From the NCBI RefSeq assembly GCF_900475885.1, contig NZ_LS483429.1, forward strand, positions 1,550,001 to 1,614,000: a stretch of DNA of 64,000 bases. Reading direction: 5' to 3'. Position numbers and translations under genes: made by a program. Origin of the DNA: Haemophilus aegyptius. GTDB taxonomy: Bacteria > Pseudomonadota > Gammaproteobacteria > Enterobacterales > Pasteurellaceae. Shown piece by piece: positions 24,382-33,367 of the stretch. The number at the start of each line of letters is the position of its first letter. Within the stretch, counting starts at the first letter, position 1. The notes below the pieces were generated by a model that worked only from the letters and a program-made list of their open reading frames with translations, ran no database searches and was not told the origin of the DNA.

Positions 24382-27300
24382 TAAAACACCCCGTCTAATT
24401 CTGTGATTAATTCAACCCTTGGACGATCGTAAAATATGCCAGATTGTGGCTCACCGTTCATTCCACGTAAGAAAAGATAAAATACCCCACCGAAATCTCG
24501 CGCATAATCGTAATGAGGCACGACGCTTTGTAAATAACGATTTAATGCCAGCGTATAAATTAAATATTGCCAATCATAGTGACTGTGTAACATTTCTTTT
24601 TTCAATGCCTCTTGATTGTAATCAGCAAGGGTTGAACCTAAGAAATTAGATTTATAATCAACAAGATAATACTTTCCATTATGGCGGAAAACTAAGTCAA
24701 TCGAACCTCGCACCATGCCCTGAATTTGTTCAAATTGAAGTGGCTCGCTTGGCAAATGATGATGGACTTTCAACGTGTGATTAAACGCTTCAACATCAAA
24801 ATGTTCCCGAATAGCCAGATAAAATGGCATTTCTTTAATGCAATCTTTATTTGCCAAATCAGCTAATGCTATTCCTATTTCATTAGAAAGTGGTGTATGT
24901 GAAATCTGTTGTAGCCAATTTTGTAGCGACTCTGTAAAAGTTTCATCTAACTGTAAGGATTGTCTTAATTTGTCAATTTCTTCTATATTTGCTAAATCAG
25001 AAAAATAGCAATTTTCAAAATGGCGATGCAATGCTGTCCCGACTTGTTTACCTCTTGGCAAATCTAAAATGCTTGATTCGCTTTCGTTTAAAAGTACGGT
25101 GGACATTTCAATCGAATTTTGGCTGTCATAATCTTTTGCGTCATCAAAAACAGCGTGTTTTTTACCCGCACTTTCAGTGAAATAATTTTGTCGGCGATGT
25201 GCTTGTTCAATTGAAGTAAAACTGGTTATTCGCCAATCTTGCTCAATATTGCCCGTAAATTCTGCGGCTTTAAAATCATCATTTTTTGTATTAATTGATA
25301 AGGTCGGCAAAGCCTCTAGATTTGGCTTAGTACAGATTTCCACATTATCTCGCATTTTTTCTTTAAAGGCTTGCAACAACGTCTCGGTATCTTTAGAATC
25401 CGACAAATTTATTTCCTTGCCTATTTCACCTTGGCTTAGTACATAATGCAAGGCATTCCATTTTTTATCAAATTGCGCAGGCAAAGCGAATGCCATTTGA
25501 TATTTGGCACGCGTTAAAGCCACATAAAATAAACGTAACTCTTCCGCAAAAGTTTCTTCACAAAGAGCGTTTAAATTGCGATTTTCTATATCCCATAAGG
25601 TTTCATCTCGTTCTTTAGAATAATAAATATTGATGTCTTTTTTACTTGGATCTTTGCTCGGCGCAGCTAAAAATGGTAGCCAAACTAAATCATATTCTAA
25701 GCCTTTAGATTTATGGATTGTCACAATTTTTACCAACTGGCGTTCACTTTCTAAACGAATTTGAGCCTCTTGACGCCCTTCGCCTTGAATTTGTTTTTCA
25801 AACCAACTGAGCAATGCCGCTTCACTTTCGTGTATCGTGGCAGCTTGTTGTAAAATTTCTGCCAAATGTAGGAAATCCGTTAAATCTCGCTCGCCCGTGG
25901 CTTGGCTTAATAAGCGTTCTGAAATGCCTTGCTCCAATAAAATTTGATGTAACATTGCCAATATTCCTTGGCGTTGCCAGGTTTGTTGGTATTGAGCAAA
26001 GCTATCAGCCCAACGTTGCCAGTCTGCCTCATTCTGCTGAATTTGATGAATATCCGCTGCATTTAAGCCAAAAAGTGCGGTCGCAATTGCGTTCAAAATT
26101 GGACGTTCTGCCACATTCAAACAGGCTTTAAGCACCCAAGCTAATTCTTTCGCAACATTGCTATCAAATACGCTATTTTGATCAGAAAGATAAACTGACG
26201 CGATCCCCAATTTTTGCAATTCATTTTTTACTAAAGCCGCTTCATTTTTATCACGCACTAATACGGCAATATTCGCCGCTTGCAATGTTTTACAGGTATC
26301 TTCATTTTGAAAAACTGCCTGATTTTCTGCCGCACTTTTTAGCCAATGTTGAATAGAAATCGCACATATTTTTGCCATTTCAGTTTTATTCACTTTGTCA
26401 CTTTCAGTTAGATAAAAACGATAAGCTGGTTCGGCTTTACCGTTCAAATAAAATCGCAGATGATCATCACGAGAATCAACAGCAGTAAAGTTAATATTTT
26501 GATAAATAAATGGCGATTGAGGAAAATCAAACAACGCATTTACGCCATCAACCAAATGCTTCTCTGAACGATAATTTTTAGTGAGTTCAAAGCGAGATTG
26601 GGCTTCGTCCGATGCTTTTAGATAAGTAAAAATATCTGCACCACGGAAACGATAAATCGCCTGCTTCGGATCACCAATCATAATAAAACCAGTATTTTTT
26701 TCGGGATTATCACGATAAATTTTTGAAAAAATAGCGTATTGTTGTGAATCTGTATCCTGAAACTCATCAATCATCGCAAAAGGATATTGGAAGCGAATCA
26801 TTTCCGCTAATTCATCTCCTTGCGCACCTTGCAGAGCTTCGCAAAACAAGCGCAATAAATCATCAAAGGATTTTTCTTGGTGATTAAGTTTATAGTCTAA
26901 AAGTTTTTGTTGTAAGCCTTGTCGATAATGATAAAGAGTGAGTTTGCTTAGTAAATCTGGTGTCATTAAGGCATTAACGCGCTTTTCAAGCTCTGCAAAA
27001 ATCGGGGAATAAAAAGGCGTTGCGGGTTTTTTATCTTTATTTTTATCCGTTGATTCTTCGCAATTTTTCTCAATAGATGATTGTAGGAAATAGTCTTTCA
27101 ATGTGGTATTAATTTGATAATCTCTAGGATTATTTGACCATTGATTGATTTTATTAATCCAATCCCCTAAACGCTTTACTTGGTACTTTTTACGATTTAA
27201 CGATTTCAACTGATCTTTTGGATAATCTTTCTCCAGTTCATTGGTAATAATCGCTGAAATTTCATCCGCACTTTCTAACCAAAATGCCTTTAATTCATTC

Positions 27301-28016
27301 AACGCCTTTTGATAACCACCAAGATATTGCGGTAAAAAGATTTGTATTGGTACAGATAACGCCTGTTTATTTTCAATCTCCACCTGCAAATCTTTACCTA
27401 AATCCGCTTTCAACAAAGACAACACATTTTCTGGCGATACTAATTCTGTCGCGATAAAATTCGCAGATTCAAAATCTAACGGATAAAAATGCTCTCGCCA
27501 AAATTCATTAGCAAAACGAACTAACAAATCAGATTGATCTTTTATTAATTCTAAATTGAAGTGAATGCCTGAATGGAAAGCATATTGCATCAACATACGG
27601 CGACAAAAACCGTGAATGGTATAAATCGCCGCCAAATCCATATTTTGCTCGGCTAATTTCAAGCGATGAATTGCCTCAAAAATATCTAAATTATCACAAA
27701 GTGCGGTAAGAAATTCATCATTTTTAAATGCGGATTTATCTTGGGTTTTAGCAAAGGCAGTGAGTTTATCAATCGCATCTGTTATACGCTCACGAATTTT
27801 TTTCTTGAGTTCTTCTGTTGCCATTTCCGTAAAGGTTACCACCAGAATTTCTTCCACATTTAACGGACGAGAAAAGTTATTTTCTCCCGCCTTTAATAAA
27901 AGTCGGAGGTATAAAGAACCAATAGTGTAGGTTTTCCCTGTACCAGCGGACGCTTCGATTAAGCTAATTTGATTTAAAGGCAACGTGATGGGATTCAGTG
28001 GGATTGTTTCGGCCAT
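24381..28016 (-). CDS. recB: Exodeoxyribonuclease V beta subunit RecB
   Basis: A 1211-residue UvrD-type 3'-5' helicase fused to a nuclease. Walker A is in EASAGTGKTYTIGSLYLR near residue 24, the DEAD-like motif is DEFQDTDSQQY near residue 420, and motif V/VI is in TIHKSKGLEYD and VALTRAKYQ. The C-terminal PD-D/ExK nuclease has GSIDLVFRHN and YLVDYKSN near residues 1105-1125. With RecC and RecD it processes double-strand ends for recombination and degrades phage DNA. Length is close to E. coli RecB (1180). Confidence 0.97.
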   Translation of the reverse strand: MAETIPLNPITLPLNQISLIEASAGTGKTYTIGSLYLRLLLKAGENNFSRPLNVEEILVVTFTEMATEELKKKIRERITDAIDKLTAFAKTQDKSAFKNDEFLTALCDNLDIFEAIHRLKLAEQNMDLAAIYTIHGFCRRMLMQYAFHSGIHFNLELIKDQSDLLVRFANEFWREHFYPLDFESANFIATELVSPENVLSLLKADLGKDLQVEIENKQALSVPIQIFLPQYLGGYQKALNELKAFWLESADEISAIITNELEKDYPKDQLKSLNRKKYQVKRLGDWINKINQWSNNPRDYQINTTLKDYFLQSSIEKNCEESTDKNKDKKPATPFYSPIFAELEKRVNALMTPDLLSKLTLYHYRQGLQQKLLDYKLNHQEKSFDDLLRLFCEALQGAQGDELAEMIRFQYPFAMIDEFQDTDSQQYAIFSKIYRDNPEKNTGFIMIGDPKQAIYRFRGADIFTYLKASDEAQSRFELTKNYRSEKHLVDGVNALFDFPQSPFIYQNINFTAVDSRDDHLRFYLNGKAEPAYRFYLTESDKVNKTEMAKICAISIQHWLKSAAENQAVFQNEDTCKTLQAANIAVLVRDKNEAALVKNELQKLGIASVYLSDQNSVFDSNVAKELAWVLKACLNVAERPILNAIATALFGLNAADIHQIQQNEADWQRWADSFAQYQQTWQRQGILAMLHQILLEQGISERLLSQATGERDLTDFLHLAEILQQAATIHESEAALLSWFEKQIQGEGRQEAQIRLESERQLVKIVTIHKSKGLEYDLVWLPFLAAPSKDPSKKDINIYYSKERDETLWDIENRNLNALCEETFAEELRLFYVALTRAKYQMAFALPAQFDKKWNALHYVLSQGEIGKEINLSDSKDTETLLQAFKEKMRDNVEICTKPNLEALPTLSINTKNDDFKAAEFTGNIEQDWRITSFTSIEQAHRRQNYFTESAGKKHAVFDDAKDYDSQNSIEMSTVLLNESESSILDLPRGKQVGTALHRHFENCYFSDLANIEEIDKLRQSLQLDETFTESLQNWLQQISHTPLSNEIGIALADLANKDCIKEMPFYLAIREHFDVEAFNHTLKVHHHLPSEPLQFEQIQGMVRGSIDLVFRHNGKYYLVDYKSNFLGSTLADYNQEALKKEMLHSHYDWQYLIYTLALNRYLQSVVPHYDYARDFGGVFYLFLRGMNGEPQSGIFYDRPRVELITELDGVF

Positions 28017-28080
28017 AGATTTTAACAGATGAGAACTAATGGCATTATTTTACAAAATTTAAAGTCATAAGTGCAAAAAA

Positions 28081-28100
28081 AGGACGCTTTTCAGCGTCCT
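28081..28100 (-). terminator. Terminator of the infC-rpmI-rplT operon
   Basis: AGGACGC and GCGTCCT form a stem with a T run on the minus strand just after the rplT stop. Confidence 0.9.
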
Positions 28101-28128
28101 AATTCTTCTTTATCTAAACTTTAAAAAA

Positions 28129-28485
<357 letters not shown>

Positions 28486-28547
28486 TTAATCTCCTATGTA
28501 ATATTTTTCTAAAATGAACTAATCGTACGTTTTGCTTAAATAACGGC

Positions 28548-28745
28548 TTATGCGTATGGTAAGCAAGCTACTACTAAAACTTGGTCTGCTTTCGCAACCA
28601 TTGATTTATGACGTAAATGACGTTTACGTTTAGTTGTTTTTTTAGTCAAAATATGACGTAAGTGAGATTGTTTACGCTTGAAACCACCAGAAGCAGTTTT
28701 TTTGAAGCGCTTCGCTGCGCCGCGTACTGTTTTGATTTTAGGCAT
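28548..28745 (-). CDS. rpmI: 50S ribosomal protein L35
   Basis: A 65-residue basic protein; the start at 28745 ([15 protein letters not shown]) matches the family, and the 24 extra upstream codons that happen to be open are not coding. It ends VACLPYA. It is separated from infC by a 210-base structured leader and from rplT by 65 bases. Confidence 0.97.
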
Positions 28746-28955
28746 TGTTAAAATAACTCCGCATTTTTCGTTTAAAACAACATAATCAGGCGAACTTATA
28801 AAGTTACTTGGAAGCACTGATTATTTCCATCATAAGGCAAATTAAATTGCCTTTTCAAAAGCAGTTAGGCTGCGTAGTGTGCCTAACATGCAGTTGTCTT
28901 TTCATTTAAGTCAAACTTAAACAAAAAGATTTGCTGAAGAATCTCAGCAAAATTC
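28746..28955 (-). promoter_or_regulatory. Structured infC-rpmI leader, probable L20 control region
   Basis: The 210 non-coding bases hold several hairpins: TTTGCTGA/TCAGCAAA with a T run on the minus strand just after infC (28930-28951), GTTAGGC/GCCTAAC (28864-28887) and AAGGCAA/TTGCCTT (28834-28853). In E. coli the equivalent region binds L20 and controls rpmI-rplT translation. The exact L20 site is not resolved here. Confidence 0.6.
28930..28951 (-). terminator. Attenuator-like terminator directly after infC
   Basis: On the minus strand TTTGCTGA and TCAGCAAA pair and are followed by TCTTTTTG. It lies four bases beyond the infC stop inside an otherwise co-transcribed operon, so it probably lets part of the transcription through. 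Confidence 0.65.
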
Positions 28956-29498
28956 TTATTTTTTCTTCGGTGCTAACACCATTACAGCCTGACGGCCTTC
29001 TAATTTACCTGGTGCAGATTCAACGACAGAAATTTCAGCTAAATCATTTTTTACGCGCTCTAATACATCTAAACCGATGTCTTGATGAGCCATTTCACGA
29101 CCGCGGAAACGCACAGTAATTTTCGCTTTGTCTCCGTCTTCTAAGAAACGGATTAAGCTGCGTAATTTAACTTGATAGTCACCTTCGTCTGTGCCTGGGC
29201 GGAATTTAATTTCCTTAACTTGCACAACTTTTTGTTTTTTCTTTTGTTCTTTAGCGGTTTTACTTTTTTCGTAAAGGAATTTACCGTAGTTCATAATGCG
29301 ACAAACCGGCGGCTCTGCATTTGGGCTAATTTCAACAAGATCAAGCTCTGCTTGTTCTGCCATTTCTAGGGCTTGTTGAATAGAAACAATCCCTGCCTGT
29401 TCACCATTTTGGTCAATTAAACGAACTTCTTTTACACGAATCTCTTCATTGATACGGTTTGGGCGATTTACTGCCGGCGCTTTTTTTACGGTTTTAAT
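28956..29498 (-). CDS. infC: Translation initiation factor IF-3 (AUU start)
   Basis: The longest ATG-initiated frame (from 29363) gives only 135 residues and lacks the N-terminal domain. The coding frame continues upstream with an IF3 N-domain ([18 protein letters not shown]) to two adjacent ATT codons at 29501 and 29498; AGGA lies eight bases before the second. I take ATT at 29498, giving 180 residues, since E. coli infC also uses AUU and autoregulates through it. The linker has [10 protein letters not shown] and the C-domain [18 protein letters not shown]3 prevents 30S-50S joining and proofreads start codons. Confidence 0.93.
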   Translation of the reverse strand: MKTVKKAPAVNRPNRINEEIRVKEVRLIDQNGEQAGIVSIQQALEMAEQAELDLVEISPNAEPPVCRIMNYGKFLYEKSKTAKEQKKKQKVVQVKEIKFRPGTDEGDYQVKLRSLIRFLEDGDKAKITVRFRGREMAHQDIGLDVLERVKNDLAEISVVESAPGKLEGRQAVMVLAPKKK

Positions 29499-29630
29499 AA
29501 TCGTATTCCTTCTATTGGTTAATAGTAAAAATCTTTTCGCTAAAAATAAAAGATTTCAAATTTGTTGCCCGCGAGGAACGAGCAAAATCCCGCGAATTCT
29601 ATAGTATTCACACCACTTATGCAACAAAAT

Positions 29631-30444
29631 TTAGCCTTTAAGCGAAATTTCTACGCTTAAACTTTCGCCAAATTCAAGCAAGTGATGGATACGTGCAGTT
29701 TCTAAGCACAACATCGTTTGATAGCCAGTTTCACTCATTCCTCTCGTCTTTTTGTGCCAAGGATTCCAAAGGACAAATTGACTTGCATTATGATGATGCA
29801 GTGCAATTGTACGATTGAAACTTTTATCTAGGATTTGATTATGGCATTGTTTCTGCGGAATAAATGCAATCAACATTTTCATAAATGTGACGCGGTGACG
29901 GAACATTTTCTTGTTGTTGGTTTAAGCTATTAAAACAAGTTTCAGGTAAACCTTGTACTTCCACTTGATTAATATCCCCAATATTAAAATAGGTATGTAA
30001 TGCTGCTTGGGCTGATTCTTCGCCATAATGGGTAAAAGTTAAATGACATTTATCTGTAAATACCATTGAGACTTTAGCTTCGATAATATTTAAATCAGAA
30101 AACAACTCAAATTCTAACCGCACTTTATGGGCTGAAATATCATAATGGCTTAACTGCCATAAACGAATACGAGCTGTGCCGTGTGCAGGTTGTTTTACGC
30201 CACCAAACCAAGGATAACAAATCGGCACTCCCCCACGAATGGCATTGCCATTTTTGAATGGTTCTACTTCACTTAACCATAATACATCTTGCTTCGCAGT
30301 TTGCGGTTTCCAACTGATAAGCTGTGCCCCTTGCAAGGAAATTTTTGCTGTTCCAACCGCATGTTTTAAGTGAAGAACTGGAATGTCGTTATGTTGAACA
30401 AGATTAAGCTCTGGTGTCAGTGTTTTTAGTAATGTTGTTTTCAT
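29631..30444 (-). pseudogene. D-hexose-6-phosphate mutarotase-like gene (YeaD family), frameshifted
   Basis: The first 201 codons (from 30444) read an aldose-epimerase fold: GAQLISWKP, GGVPICYPWFG and ALHTYFNIGD with a catalytic-type His. They end at SAETMP and a TAA at 29839. The continuation (NQILDKSFNR, then ALHHHNASQFVLWNPW and SLSVEISLKG) is in the next frame to 29631. Removing one base near 29839-29846 restores about 270 codons, the normal length. The enzyme interconverts anomers of glucose-6-phosphate. The product here would lack its last quarter, so it is probably inactive, unless the shift is a sequencing error. Confidence 0.82.
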
Positions 30445-30493
30445 GTTTATTCCTGTGGTTTTAAAAGATAAATAAGGTACAGAGATAACAAAA

Positions 30494-30510
30494 GGCGTAT
30501 CAGATACGCC
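30494..30510 (-). terminator. Terminator after the symporter-sulfatase fusion
   Basis: GGCGTATC and GATACGCC pair around a single base and are followed by a TTTTG run on the minus strand. Confidence 0.75.
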
Positions 30511-30528
30511 CTTAATCTACGACTTTGA

Positions 30529-32340
30529 TTAAATTTCGTCAATAATTCGATAAACCCAATTTTCCAGTGGGTCATTCAGACGTTTCATCTCAGCACGCAT
30601 TTCTTCCAACATCTCTTTTTTGATGCTGTTATATTGTGAATCATAGAATAAATTATGCATTTCTTCTGGATCGTTACGGATGTTGTAAAGTTCGCAAACA
30701 TCAGTCGCATTAAATACGAGTTTGTAATCTTTACGACGCCACATACGCTGTTCAAAATACACAAAATGCCCCGCAAGCTGACCAAGCACACCTTTTCGTT
30801 GGTTATCTTGGTGTTGGCGCATAATCGGAAAAATACTCTGCCCTTCAAAACTTTCAGGCACTTTTTGATTGGCTAAATCGAACACTGTTGAAGTTAAATC
30901 GTGAAGATAAACAAGGTTATCATCTTCTTGATTTACACGATCAGAGTTTGGATCTTTGATAATCATCGGAATGTTGTAGGTAGTATCAAACATAAACTCC
31001 CCTTTTTCAATCATTCTATGTGCGCCCATTGCATCGCCATGATCTGCCGTAGCCACCAAGAAAGTGCGGTCATAAATTCCGCGTTTTTGAAGATAATCGA
31101 ATAATTCACCGATCGCATCATCAATTAAGGTAATATAACCCCAGAATTTTGTGATGACTTCTTTCCAATGATCTTCGCTCACCTCCCACATTCCCCACAT
31201 TTTTGAAATTGTGCGGAAATGGTCTGGTTTGCCCTCTAACGGTGTAAAGAAACTTTTATCAAGCACCACATCTTCTTTTCGATACATGGAATAATAAGGT
31301 TCTGGCACGATACAAGGCGTATGCGGCCCCCAGAAGTTTATCCATGCAAAGAATGGTTTGCCTTCATCTAATGACTCTTGAATATATTTTTTCGCTTCAT
31401 CAATGATGAAATAAGGGATGGTTTGATCTTTTGTACCTGAGAGTAAACCACAAAGTTCTTGTACTCGTAAATGTGGGTTATCACCAAAGTAGGCACGGCT
31501 TACTTCTGGGATTTCATACCCCTTTTCTTCTAACCATTCTTTATAACGATTAGAATGTCTTGGCGGTTGGTTGAAGACTAAATTTTTATATACTCCACTG
31601 CCAGGATAGCCATAACCATCAAAGTTATGGCCTTTAATCCCGTAATCTTCAGGTACGGATTTTGTACCTACGTGCCACTTTCCTACAACATAAGTATTAT
31701 AGCCAGCCAATTTACCGATATTCGGTTTTTCTTGGCTAATTTCGCCTATACCGCCCTTTTCCCCATTTTTAATAATGCCGTGAGACGACGGCATTAATCC
31801 AGTAAAAATCGCATAAATAGCCCCTACAACACCAATGGCAATGACAGTGTAAGTTATGGCTGCCCCATAGCTTAAGCCAAATGCAGTTTCTAAGTTGAAG
31901 ATTTTATTGAAGGCAATTGCACCAGTGTAAAGTGCGGTTGGAATTACGATGAAAAGATAAAACACTAAGAAAAGCGTAGACATAATCAAACGAGTTTGAC
32001 GGTCGAAACGGCTTTCAAAAAACTCTGGTACTGTGGTGTAACCGTTACGCAAATATTTCGGCAGCATATAAAGAGCCAAGAAACAAAGCGGAATAACCGT
32101 TGGAACTGTCCAAGCTATCACGGAAAAATTACCTTTATAGGACACCGCATTGACGCCAATAAGTTGTTCAGTTGAAAGCGATGTGAGTGCCATTCATCAG
32201 CCAATTACTAAACCGCTTAACCCACGCACTGCCAAAAAATACCCTTTTGAAAATTTTAAATCATCCCCTTTTGTTTTTAACCAAGAAACATACGCAACCA
32301 CAGTGGTTACAATGAGGAAGCTGAGTATCGTCGTAAGCAT
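30529..32340 (-). pseudogene. Fused remnant of a sodium:solute symporter and a sulfatase (yidK-yidJ type)
   Basis: From the ATG at 32340 (GGAG eight bases upstream) the frame reads the first 47 codons of an SSS-family symporter ([15 protein letters not shown]), then two adjacent TGA codons, then continues in the same frame ([12 protein letters not shown] and four transmembrane segments) to about residue 135. There it passes without a stop into the C-terminal two-thirds of a sulfatase ([58 protein letters not shown]). The join falls at FTG, so the CxPxR formylglycine signature and the N-terminal metal residues are gone. In E. coli yidK and yidJ are neighbours in this order, so one internal deletion explains the fusion. 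Neither half can work. Confidence 0.85.
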
Positions 32341-32423
32341 ATATTGTTCTCCCATATCGACTAACACAGCATAAAGATAATATAACGCGCTCTAAAGGGT
32401 TATGATAATTGTCATATTAAGAT

Positions 32424-32439
32424 TGTGAGATGGATCACA
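32424..32439 (-). promoter_or_regulatory. CRP binding site upstream of the symporter-sulfatase locus
   Basis: TGTGAGATGGATCACA has both CRP half sites perfect (TGTGA-N6-TCACA). It lies about 84 bases upstream of the start codon at 32340, a usual place for class I activation of a sugar-use operon. Confidence 0.75.
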
Positions 32440-32502
32440 GAAATAATAATTGAAGATAAATTTAATGGTTTTTATTTTCTAGCAATTGAAAAAACAATAA
32501 AA

Positions 32503-32524
32503 AATGCTGGAAAATTTCAGCATT
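32503..32524 (-). terminator. Terminator after the NlpC-like lipoprotein gene
   Basis: AATGCTG and CAGCATT pair and are followed by TTTTTTATT on the minus strand. Confidence 0.85.
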
Positions 32525-32531
32525 ATACTTT

Positions 32532-33017
32532 TTAAATCCGTCTGACTTGCCAGAAGGCTTTCGACCAATAAGGGTTATTCATTGAAGAATAGACGACTCC
32601 CCCTCTGGTGGAAGCATGAAGGAATTTGTCTTCTTTTACATAAATCCCCACATGATAACCATTAGGGCCTCGGCCAGTTTTAAAGAAAATTAAATCGCCA
32701 GTTTGAATATCTTCTTTGCGTACATGTTTACCATAATTAGCTTGTTCAACAGTGCTTCTAGGCAAACGAAGATTAAAACGATCGAAGAAAGTTTTCTGCA
32801 CAAAACCAGAACAATCTACCCCACGACGAGAAACGCCGCCGAGCACATAAGGTGTACCTGCCCATTCATGTTGTTGTTCGCTCAACATGGCTATGGCCAT
32901 AATAGGATCGCCGATTTGACCTTTATAGTTCATCGCATAATCATCGTTTTGAAAACTGGAACAAGCGAATAAAAACAGCGAGGCAGTAGCGATTAAAAAT
33001 GATTTATATACTTTCAT
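32532..33017 (-). CDS. NlpC/P60-family peptidoglycan endopeptidase lipoprotein
   Basis: A 161-residue lipoprotein with lipobox LFAC (Cys19) and an NlpC/P60 domain. The catalytic triad residues are Cys69 in GVDCSGFVQ, His122 in GYHVGIYV and His134 in FLHAST. The family cleaves D-glutamyl-meso-DAP or DAP cross-links in the cell wall, here from the inner face of the outer membrane. It is close to E. coli NlpC/Spr (MepS) in size and layout. It follows ihfA on the minus strand after an uptake-signal terminator and ends at its own terminator. Confidence 0.9.
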   Translation of the reverse strand: MKVYKSFLIATASLFLFACSSFQNDDYAMNYKGQIGDPIMAIAMLSEQQHEWAGTPYVLGGVSRRGVDCSGFVQKTFFDRFNLRLPRSTVEQANYGKHVRKEDIQTGDLIFFKTGRGPNGYHVGIYVKEDKFLHASTRGGVVYSSMNNPYWSKAFWQVRRI

Positions 33018-33030
33018 ACCTTTTCATATG

Positions 33031-33060
33031 AAAAGTGCGGTAGAAATTCACCGCACTTTT
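33031..33060 (-). terminator. Uptake-signal pair terminator after ihfA
   Basis: AAAAGTGCGGT and ACCGCACTTTT (33031-33041, 33050-33060) lie between the ihfA stop and the NlpC-like start. The hairpin reaches to within about 15 bases of the next start codon. Confidence 0.8.
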
Positions 33061-33069
33061 TGTTGCTTA

Positions 33070-33360
33070 CTATTTAGTTTTTTCTACACGGGCACGTAAC
33101 TTTTGCCCAGGTTTAAATGCCACTACTCGGCGAGCAGAAACTGGCACAACATCACCTGTTTTTGGGTTACGCCCTGGGCGAGATGACTTATCGCGTAATT
33201 CAAAATTACCAAATCCTGATAATTTCACATCTTGACCAGATTCTAGCGATAAGCGGATTTCTTCCAAAAAGTTCTCCACTACATTTTTCGTATCCTGTTT
33301 AGATAAGTGATATTTATCGCTTAAATATTCAACAATATCAATTTTAGTTATCGTAGCCAT
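33070..33360 (-). CDS. ihfA: Integration host factor alpha subunit
   Basis: A 96-residue HU/IHF-family protein with the family signature [18 protein letters not shown] (residues about 48-65) and the DNA-intercalating Pro in that arm. With IhfB it bends DNA sharply for recombination, transcription and natural transformation control. It starts seven bases after the pheT stop, giving the conserved order pheS-pheT-ihfA. Confidence 0.97.
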   Translation of the reverse strand: MATITKIDIVEYLSDKYHLSKQDTKNVVENFLEEIRLSLESGQDVKLSGFGNFELRDKSSRPGRNPKTGDVVPVSARRVVAFKPGQKLRARVEKTK

Positions 33361-33367
33361 ATTAATC

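Noticed and set aside
28956-29363. A 135-residue form of IF-3 from an internal ATG
   Set aside because: It lacks the conserved N-domain that is encoded in frame upstream of an AUU start with a ribosome site.
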